64,000 nucleotides of DNA from NCBI GenBank assembly GCA_029216955.1, contig JANAVB010003400.1, positions 11,197,654-11,261,653 of the forward strand, given 5' to 3'. Positions 56,482 to 64,000 of the stretch are shown here, in pieces. A program made the translations under genes and the position numbers. The notes beneath the pieces are model-generated. The model was given only the letters and a program-made list of their open reading frames with translations. It had not been told where the DNA came from and made no database searches. The stretch is from Iris pallida (taxonomy: Eukaryota; Streptophyta; Magnoliopsida; Asparagales; Iridaceae). The stretch's first letter is position 1. Each line of letters starts with the position of its first letter.

Positions 56482-57796
56482 TTCCGGCGAATCTTTCCGA
56501 TCGGATAGCTTCTGCCTGAATTAAAACCGCTGATGGCGGTGCTTGTTGGCGTCAGGCGATGCATTGGGATGCGCAGATGGTGTAGCAAGCTCCTCGGGAT
56601 GATACATATGGAAGAACCGGGGTCAATATGCATCCGATCTACCTTGATATCGCCAATGTATCCAGTATAATACAGAGGACGATTGTGCAAGTTGGTCTTG
56701 ATAAGCATATCCTGCGACGTGAAGACAATGTTGGGCATTGCACCCGTGCAAGCGCTGTCCTGGAGATCTGCAGGCGAGCTCTCCCCAGTGAGATTGGACT
56801 GAGCCAGATATGCATCGGCATTCTGGAGTGCCTTGCTCAGTGTGACGCGAACATCTTTGGAGAGTCTCAGGAGCTCGTATAGCGATAATTTGGCCGGTGT
56901 GCTGGCCAATTGTGCCAAGATGTCAAAGTTGTAGGGCCTCTCCAGCCCATGAGGAGTCTCTCTTCTGAGTGGTTTGTCAAAGCGAGTCTCCTTCGGCCTA
57001 GGCTTGTCGGTCATCGAAGGATGAGAGGGTCCTGGAGCTTCAGCAGTAGCCGGCTGTTGATCTTCAGTCGAGTTACTCGGTGTAGATTGGGATTGCACTC
57101 CCGACCGGGTGACGACAGCCGTAGCTTCTTCGACTTCTACCAAGATTGTGCGGCATGATTTGACTTTTCCACTCTTCTTCTTGCTGGTAGAGGGTGGTAC
57201 GGGCTGAGTCACTTCAGGTACCAAGTTCGGATGACCCACATGACCTCCCCTCGGGATGTGGTAAGGGGCACTAGACCAACAGCCTGGTCTCGAGGAGGTG
57301 GAAGGTTAGCGACCTCTATCTTTGCTCTGGGGACGGGTACTACTCTATCTTGAGTCTTTGTCAGAGGGAAGCTGCCGAATTGTACCGATACCATGTTGGC
57401 TGCCACGGTTACCTCTTCAAAATCAATAGCCAGGGCCTTAGAATCGATGAGATGTTGGATGTATCGCTTCAGTTGGTAGCAGTCTTGTGTAGCATGGTGG
57501 ACATAGCGATGATAGTGGCAGTACTTGGGGCTCTCCATCTCTGCAGGACGAGGTTTACACCTTGGGGGAGGAAGCTGAATTCGACCTCCTTGTATGAGCA
57601 TGTCCAAGATGGGCTTGACATGGCCGTCCTCGAAGGAGTAGGTCATCTGAGGCCACTGCTTTTCTGTCGGCTTCGGTTCAGGCTTCGGAGTTGTATCGGC
57701 CACCATAGCCTGCTTGCCCTTGTTGTCTCGATTGTTGGAGGAATTACCGTCGTTGTTGTTATTGGCATTAAGGTGTTTACCCGTGTCCTCCCCCTC
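56379..57796 (-). pseudogene. E5 nucleocapsid-like region and protease
   Basis: In the gag frame after a TAG (57797-57799): KYCHYHRYVHHATQDCYQLK gives the same C-H-H-C pattern as E3. A one-base deletion in MWVHPDLVPE (near 57235) shifts the frame. The protease has YTGYIGDIKVDRMHIDPGSS with the active-site Asp intact, unlike E3, and GFNSGRSYPIGKIR. A frameshift follows ATLPP near 56430. Confidence 0.85.
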
Positions 57797-58672
57797 CTAG
57801 ATGTGCAATCCCAGCTGGCGAGCTTTCTTCAACCTGTCTTCTGCGCTAGTGGCACTGGTGATGAACGTCTTCCAGTCCTTAAACTGACTTTTGCCCATCC
57901 AGAGGCTGATTGTAGAAAGCAGCCTCTTTTGGCAAATTTCAATCAGGGAGGAATCAGGGTTACCGGAAGGCAACTTCATCGCGGTTTGGCAAAATCGCTC
58001 AATATAGTTCCTTGTCAGCTCATTTTCTCCCTGAACAACGTCCATGAGGGTGGACATTGTCACGTCTTGTCCTACTTCGTAGAACCTCTCCAGGAACATA
58101 CGTTTAAAGCCGACGAAGGAATAGATGCAGTTGTCCGGCAAGTTGCGGTACCAGTCGAAGGCGACCCCTTCCAATGCTCTAATGAACAGCCGCGTAAGGA
58201 TAGCGTCGTCATGAGGCAGATAGTCGATTGTGACTTCGAAGTAGGTGATATACCTGCTTGCAGATGTCTTCCCATCATACGGATTGATGTTGAATGGTTT
58301 ATATCTTGGTGGGAAGGGAACATCTCTCCATGCAGCAGGATACGGTTGTCGTATCCTGAGGTCCTGGCAGGTTTCTCGGGCGTAGAACATGGCCCGGAGC
58401 TCCTGGACCTCACGTCTTGCCTCCCTGGCCTCGTCTGCAGCGGTGGGAGCTGATATTTCAGGAGGATTATCGCCCAGGTTTGGTGCTGCTGAGTTCGAGT
58501 CCACATTGACCGCGGGACCCAAATTTGTTTGGCCAGACGTCCTTCCTTGCAGAGTCGGTAGGGCCGCTTTGATCTCGTCCACGAATTTGACCAAGGTATG
58601 AAGTATGGCTTCCAGAGTGTCGATGCGTTGGCGATCACTGGGACCGTCTGGGTTGATGTCCGTCATGAACAC
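57797..58672 (-). CDS. E5 gag (capsid region), 291 aa
   Basis: An uninterrupted frame: an N-terminal coiled-coil-like part (QRIDTLEAILHTLVKFVDEI), then QPYPAAWRDVPFPPRYKP, VAFDWYRNLPDNCIYSFVGF, MFLERFYEVGQDV and RNYIERFCQTAMKLPSG, typical of plant retrotransposon gag. It starts 6 bases after the ORF1 stop in another frame. It ends in TAG, after which the frame continues into the zinc-binding region, so the stop may be a mutation of a gag-pol fusion. It would form the particle. Confidence 0.88.
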   Translation of the reverse strand: MFMTDINPDGPSDRQRIDTLEAILHTLVKFVDEIKAALPTLQGRTSGQTNLGPAVNVDSNSAAPNLGDNPPEISAPTAADEAREARREVQELRAMFYARETCQDLRIRQPYPAAWRDVPFPPRYKPFNINPYDGKTSASRYITYFEVTIDYLPHDDAILTRLFIRALEGVAFDWYRNLPDNCIYSFVGFKRMFLERFYEVGQDVTMSTLMDVVQGENELTRNYIERFCQTAMKLPSGNPDSSLIEICQKRLLSTISLWMGKSQFKDWKTFITSATSAEDRLKKARQLGLHI

Positions 58673-58677
58673 CGTCC

Positions 58678-60381
58678 TTACATGAGGAGAGATGGAAGGA
58701 ACGGTGGAGGACGTGCCCTCCGAGTCATACCCTTGTACAGAGAAGTCGTCAGGATATATGGGAATGTTTTTCTCTGGTTCGGACCCAGAAGGAGTGGTAC
58801 CCCCAACTTTTGAGCTTGCCTCGCCTTGAGAATTGTGGACGTCCTCGGGGACGTCTGAACCTGCTGCATCTGTTGGAGGAACTGTTTCCCCTGGTTATCT
58901 TCTTGGAATACCGGATTGTCATGGATGTTCGAAGGAGTGCTACCACCAGCTCCAGCATCTTCCAGAGATGTGGACGACGAATCTCCAAGTGTGGCAGATT
59001 TCGTCTTTGAGAGAGTACCTTGGAAAACTCCTCCTATAACGGTCGTGGACAACTGCTTAGAAGAGAGTTTCTTGGTTGAGATTTTTGGGCCGGAGACATT
59101 TATTTTCTTTTCTTTTCCGTCGCCAGAGATCTTCTGAGCAGAATTGCAGGAGGCGACGAGAAACGCTTCGTCCTCTGAGCTTTGTTGTTGCAGTCGTTGG
59201 AAGACGGATCGCCGGTCTTCTTGTGTGGATGCCTTGCTGCAGCAGCAGTTGACAATGACTTGAGTGCAGTGATGTCCACGAAAGGGTTCTCTGCACACCA
59301 AGTTTTCGTTTCTTTCCTTATATTTTTGAAGAATCACGTTGCGCAAGTCACTCATTTTGTGGGCCCGAGAGTCCTGAGCACATGAGTGTGTTGGCATCCT
59401 GCCGGCTCTCTGATGCGGGAGTAGTACGAGTACTTGCCCCTGATCATTGTTGGGAGATTCTTGATAACTATCATGTTCGTTGGCCATCGGGGGCTGGACA
59501 CGGATAGTTTTATACAACTTTCCATCAGGGGCCCGCGTAATAGTCAATGGGACGCCCTGATAGTCAGAAGTTGGGACAGCTGACTGAGCTCGACGAGCCC
59601 GTGCTGTCCTAGACTTCTTTCCTCTAGCACCCAAGAGTGCATAGTAGGAAGAGTCCAAGTGGTGCATCACAGAGTTTGGCACAACCTTCTGAGAGCCTCT
59701 AAGGTCAGGACCGCATGAGAGGCGGTCAAAGACTGACCGTGAGCCGCATGGAGCAGATGGTATACGGCTGGGATTGGTGGCTGTGCAGGCTGTCTGCATG
59801 CGGCTGGCATGTGTGGCCGCGTGAACCCTCTATTTGTGACTAGAAGAGGTGGCCGCATAAGCAGTCTGCATGCGGCTGGCAGTCGTGGCCGCATGAGGCT
59901 CCTTGATGCGGCTGGAAGTTTTGGCCGCATGAGCCTTCTCCATGCGACTGGCTTCTGTGGCCGCATGAGTCTTCATGTGGCTGGCACCCTTATGCGGCTT
60001 CTTCTTGGACCGCACAGAGTTCCTCTTTGCCCCTGCAAGTCCAGTATCGTAGTGTTCTCCTCTGTCGGACTTGGGGACTGCAGAGTCCTCTATGGTCTGA
60101 AGTGGGGCCGCATGCGAATCTCCGCCATCCTGGACAACATAGAACACCTCATCCAGAGCTTGGGAAGGAGCAAATGATTTGGGCCACCACTCCCTGCGGG
60201 CCTTCTTCGTGCAGGCTCGCTTCTGGATCGGGCCAGCGCTCCCGTCGGAGAGCATTTCTTCAAACGCCTGTTGGTCGAAGCGGACGACCAGCATCTGATG
60301 TGTGGAGCCAAGTTTGGCTGCGTCCGATTGCATCACCAACTTCTCAGCCGGGGAGAAGTTAGTCCCTAGCAGAGTTGCCAT
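58678..60381 (-). CDS. E5 ORF1 (Tat-specific protein upstream of gag), one in-frame stop
   Basis: It starts MATLLGTNFSPAEKLVMQSD at the ATG overlapping the primer site (an ATG at 60391-60393 inside the LTR is also in frame). The N-terminus matches E3 ORF1 (LVVRFDQQAFEEMLS). The middle has Ala/Arg/His-rich repeats (KAHAAKTSSRI, EPHAATTASRM) encoded by CCGCAT/ATGCGG motifs; a TAG at 59827-59829 lies there. The C-terminal half (from 59799) includes SDLRNVILQKYKERN, shared with E3, a Cys-rich patch (NCCCSKAS) and a Ser/Thr/Lys-rich tail. Total about 567 codons. Function unknown. Confidence 0.78.
60362..60380 (-). other. E5 primer-binding site (tRNA-Arg type)
   Basis: The minus strand reads TGGCAACTCTGCTAGGGAC three bases after the LTR; two differences from the E3 site TGGCGACTCTGCTGGGGAC. 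Confidence 0.75.
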
Positions 60382-60383
60382 CG

Positions 60384-61443
60384 TGTTTGCCATTGATTAT
60401 AAAAGAACAGAACAGTTTTATGGGAGGACTGGACTTTTACTTCACAACACAAACTCGCTCGTACAAAGAAAGCCTAGGGATAAACACCTAGGTACATCAA
60501 TCTAAGTACAATTATTTAGTTTTTTTGGGGGGGTGACGGTAGAGGCTCGGAAGAGTGACGGCAACACTCCCTTACTCCTTGGACGATCGAACGCAGCTTC
60601 GGCTCCGGGGAAGAAATGCTCTTGGTGTGGACGGAGGTTGCTAGTCTCTCTGCTCGGACTCTGTGCGACTTCTCCTCTGTGCTTCCACCATTTTTTCTCT
60701 CCTCACTTTGCAAGGGAATGGCACATTGCTATTTATAGGGCTTTGTGATAAGTAGGGTGTGCAGTAATTAATCCTTTAAAAGCGGGCTGTTAGGAATTTG
60801 GTGAAGATTTGCCCTGATCTTGTTTGTTTGAAATTAATCTGGGCTGTTAATGTTGATTGTAATAAATCTGGGCAGTTAATGCTGATTGTACCAAATCTGC
60901 GTGGTTTGTTGGAAATCGATCTGGGCAATTAATATTGATTGCAACAAATCTGCTTTGTAATGATTTGTTGATATCAGCAAATCCAAATAAATAAATCTTG
61001 GTCAATCTCTTGCCACGTGTCCCACCAGTCTGTTTTGTCGATTGCCATAAATCTGAATTATTGAGATTTGATCAACTCCTGCCACGTGTCCCAACTGCTG
61101 CGAGCCGCATGGAGGACTGTCATAGTTGAGCCGCATGAGTGTGACATCGTGTCAGAGCCGCATAAGGGTGGCCTTATCTGAACCGCATGGAAGTCCTTTA
61201 ATCCGAGCCGCATAAGGGTGGCCCTCATGATCCGAGCCGTATTGGAGTAGCAGCCGCATGGGGGTAGCCCCCAGCCGAACCGCATAAGGGTGGCCACGTG
61301 TCAGAGCCGCATGGGTGTGGCTTCCCAAAATCGGAGCCATATGAGGGTAGCAGCCGCATGGGGGTAGCCCCCAGCCGAACCGCATAAGGGTGGCCACGTG
61401 TCAGAGCCGCATGGGTGTAGTAACTGCATGGGAGTGGCTGCAT
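60384..61443 (-). repeat. E5 5' LTR, interrupted by E6
   Basis: Homologous to 39545-39633 plus 47553-48520. It is cut after GGCTGCAT (61443); the remaining 400 bases or so lie outside the window. TGCAT (61439-61443) should be one copy of the E6 target duplication. It carries many CCGCAT motifs at 61100-61440. Confidence 0.9.
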
Positions 61444-61706
61444 TGTCACGATCCGATCCCAAATTATTGGGTCGAACCGGATCATGCCCAGCCTGCACCG
61501 TTGTGAGACGGCGGCAGTAAGCTGTTCTATATGCAGGTATTCACAACAACATCTATACATTTGTCACAACTCAATATACAAAAATTTTAAAACTTTTATT
61601 CAACATCTGAAAAGTACAACTGGAATGAAAGAACTGAAAATAAAGTGCTGAATTCAAATTAACAAAACTCCAAAACAATAAAACTAGAAAAACTGGAAAC
61701 GACTAG

Positions 61707-61828
61707 CTAAGCGGTCGGCTCGTCGGCCTCAGGTCCTGCGTCCTCCAAGGGGGACTCCGGCAACACCACAGGGTACAAAACCGGGTCATAGTAGCTATTG
61801 TATAATAGCTCAGCATCCTCAACGTCAC
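61707..61828 (-). other. E6 LTR candidate terminal exon (acidic peptide)
   Basis: On the minus strand the branch-like TCCTGACTGG is present, but the acceptor AG is TG here (ATTTTTTG). Phase 1 reads GDVEDAELLYNSYYDPVLYP, VVLPESPLEDAG, PEADEPTA and TAG at 61707-61709, the longest clean version of the E4 frame. Confidence 0.45.
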
Positions 61829-62414
61829 CAAAAAATGTTGTCTCCAGTCAGGAGGGAGCAAGTACGAATATGTATCTCATATTTCAAGTAATAATAGAAA
61901 AGTGCAAGCTAAACAGTTGAAACAATATTTTCCAGCAGTTCTACGATCAAAATAATATGATTTGAATGTGTAATCGTCTATGACCGGCTTGGGTTATACA
62001 ACAGCGTCCTAGCGACGCGATACGGCTTATCCCCGTGTGTAAGAGGGGTAAGCTCGCACAATCCTACAATATAGGGGGGTATTGGCCATAAACGTTACAC
62101 TATTCCCCCAATCTCCACAATCAATATCGATCAATATCTGAACCCTAGGAGAGGGTTCCGTGTAGCAATGTGGTTTAAACATGCAGCTAGACAATTACTA
62201 AATAAAATACAAGAAAACATAACCGTAACTTGCCTCTGTTAATTGACTGGATCGGAAAAGACGGTACCGAGGAGGATGTCAGGTTCGTCTACGAGATTCT
62301 ACAGTTGAGAACCTTGGCTTAGAACCATAATGAAACCATTCTAGGTGTGCTAATTACAATCTCTAGAAGTAGACCCTAGCCAGGTTTTTAAGTTTATTAA
62401 TTAATCTACCGGAA

Positions 62415-62710
62415 ATCGTCTAACGTCGCAATCTACGTTCGTTATTATTTTAATTAAATAAGTCAGTTATTGATTAATTGGGAAAAATAGCAATTACCGG
62501 TTAATTTGGAAAAACTTTGTATTTTTATATCATATGTATAAAACTATATAGGTTTAAAGTTATAATTACGTTCGTTATCATTATCTTACCAATATTTTAT
62601 TCAATAACTGACTAACGTCGCAATCTACGTAGAAATAATTAATACCCGAAATAAGTCTAACGTCGCAATCTACGTTCGTTATCATTATCTTACCAATATT
62701 TTATTCAAGT
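62415..62710. repeat. Imperfect tandem duplication in the E6 LTR
   Basis: CTAACGTCGCAATCTACGT occurs three times (62419, 62611, 62657), and CGTTCGTTATCATTATCTTA with CCAATATTTTATTCAA twice (62570, 62675), giving a duplicated block of about 105 bp. Confidence 0.8.
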
Positions 62711-64000
62711 TAATTTATCGTAAAAAATCTTATTAATTTTATACAAAATAATTAATACCCAAATTATAATTACGCGTCTAATAACGAAACCAACTCAGAA
62801 AAAGAAAGTAAAAACCCTAAACTACACCATACAGGGTCACAGCGAAATAAAATAGAAAACTGGGCTTATGCCCTTTAAAAATTTTACATAAATTAATTAA
62901 TCATCTAGGCGAGCTCTGAGTGCCGCGAACGGTCCAAACAGTAGGCCGAAGCCCTGTACCCAAAATACTAACAGCAGTACCAGTTCTAAAAATAATTATA
63001 AATATAAATATAGTTGTAAAATGCGTCTCAGACTTGGTCCAAATGTCATGTTGCTGGCTAGCGCCTCAACGTACAGGAACCCTGTAGCGTTTGCGCTTCG
63101 TCGAGGCTCATTCGACCGGTATGGTCGTCTCCTAACTGAGATACGAAACTCCAAAATCCACTTTCAAAACGATAAAACCACTTTTGTAATCCGTTTGCAA
63201 AATACCAAATTTTAAAATAGAATCCTATTTTAAAATACTTTATTTTTAAAAAAAATTCCGAAAATTTGGGCAGCATCTCCTCTGTAATTGGGACTACCCA
63301 ATCCTGGGACGGTGCCAAAATTAACATAAACAATATACCGAACCAGGAAAACGACCCAAACCATCCGTAATAATATTCCACACAGAAATAATATCCCACA
63401 ACCAACACAATAAAAATAAAAGCCGGCATAAATATAAAACCGAACCGAAACTAATCGGAACGTACGCATCCAGCGTAAAACCGAACTACCAAAATAAATT
63501 CGGAAATCCCGAAATAAAGTTCGGGAAACCGGAATCCACATAACTGAATTATTCTGAAATGGGATTCGGAAAATCCGAAACTACAATCGCCTAAACTGAA
63601 TCCCGTAACGGGATCGGGGACCGTATCATCATCGACACTAAAATATGGACACGAGGACACGAGATATACCTTGGGTTGCTCGGCTAGAGCTCTCAGATGA
63701 TACTAGAGAAGAGAAATCCACGTTCCCGTGGACTCGGGAAAGTCCCAAGCTCGCGGACAGCAGCGGAAACCGCCGGAACAGCGAAGGACAGCGCTGTTGG
63801 AACAGCGGGGCGCATGCGGGCTGAGCCGGGCGTGGACAGCCGCGGGATCGGCCGGGGAAACCGCTGAAGGGGGTTTACGGCCGGGGAAAGCTGACCGGAG
63901 CGGTGGAGGCGACGGCGGACCGAAAGTCGGCCGGCACGGGGCTGGGCGGAGATCGGGACCGCGGAGTTGGACGCAGGACCCGGAGTTGGGCGGGCGGAAG

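Larger units (their letters stand above)
39545..61443 (-). mobile_element. E5: Tat-type Ty3/gypsy retrotransposon, minus strand, carrying E4 and cut by E6
   Basis: Minus-strand order: 5' LTR (60384-61443, interrupted by E6), primer site, ORF1, gag, protease, RT, two RNases H, integrase (ending 51663), minisatellites, an antisense gene (plus strand), polypurine tract and 3' LTR (39545-48936, split by E4). The internal region is 11.4 kb and the LTR about 1.47 kb, so the original was about 14.4 kb, like E3. ORF1, gag and pol are clearly homologous to E3 but diverged. Confidence 0.92.
61444..64000 (-). repeat. E6: chromovirus LTR related to E4, minus strand, runs off window
   Basis: It starts TGTCACGATCCGATCCC, the complement of the E4 LTR end (including GCAGGCTGGGCATGATCCG). 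It matches the E4 LTR in order: acidic exon, GC-type donor (61444 side to 62235) and, at the window end, a GC-rich part (63700-64000). The middle is diverged and longer. Whether it is a solo LTR or part of a full element cannot be seen. Confidence 0.85.

Overview
The window is plant nuclear DNA made almost entirely of nested LTR retrotransposons. I recognise no host gene, rRNA, tRNA or CRISPR array. The evidence is Ty3/gypsy polyproteins of two plant lineages. One is chromoviruses with a C-terminal chromodomain (Tekay/Del-like). The other is Tat-like elements with an ORF1 ahead of gag, an extra archaeal-type RNase H, a tRNA-Arg-like primer site and antisense genes downstream of integrase. There is also one Mutator-like (MULE) insertion with a 9-bp target duplication. 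This fits a repeat-rich angiosperm chromosome. I cannot name the species or say whether it is a monocot or a dicot.

Layout. 1-8228: E1, a minus-strand chromovirus with decayed pol; its 3' LTR is cut by the window edge and its 5' LTR (4238-8228) carries the MULE (7028-7962). 8229-12242: unique AT-rich DNA with a hairpin, then three minus-strand chromovirus LTR fragments (starting at 8996, 10555 and 11927). 12243-38892: E2, a plus-strand element with no coding sequence. Its left LTR (12243-19338) is split by a solo LTR, S1 (14351-18237, duplication ACTTA). Its interior is split by E3, a 14.2-kb Tat element (19609-33826, duplication GTCAC). Its right LTR (34874-38892) belongs to another family, that of S1. 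38893-39544: an integrase fragment (E7). 39545-61443: E5, a minus-strand Tat element. Its 3' LTR is split by E4, a defective chromovirus (39634-47547, duplication GAAAG), and its 5' LTR is interrupted at 61443 by another chromovirus LTR, E6, which runs off the window.

In both Tat elements the order is LTR, primer site overlapping the ORF1 start codon, ORF1, gag, protease, RT, RNase H, archaeal-type RNase H, integrase, antisense gene(s) with their own TATA boxes, polypurine tract, LTR. All pol regions carry stops and frameshifts, mostly explicable as C-to-T changes. LTR pairs of E1 and E3 differ by about 2-3% by eye, so these insertions are fairly young.

Most interesting. (1) Each Tat element is peppered with its own short motif (TTTACGC in E3, CCGCAT in E5), in the LTRs, inside ORF1, before the 3' LTR and inside the intron of an antisense gene. 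The two motifs look related (GCGTAA versus GCATAA). (2) Most chromovirus LTRs here contain a candidate 3' splice site followed by a short, mostly acidic reading frame ending in a stop, always in the same phase. (3) The antisense genes have conserved TATAAATA promoters.
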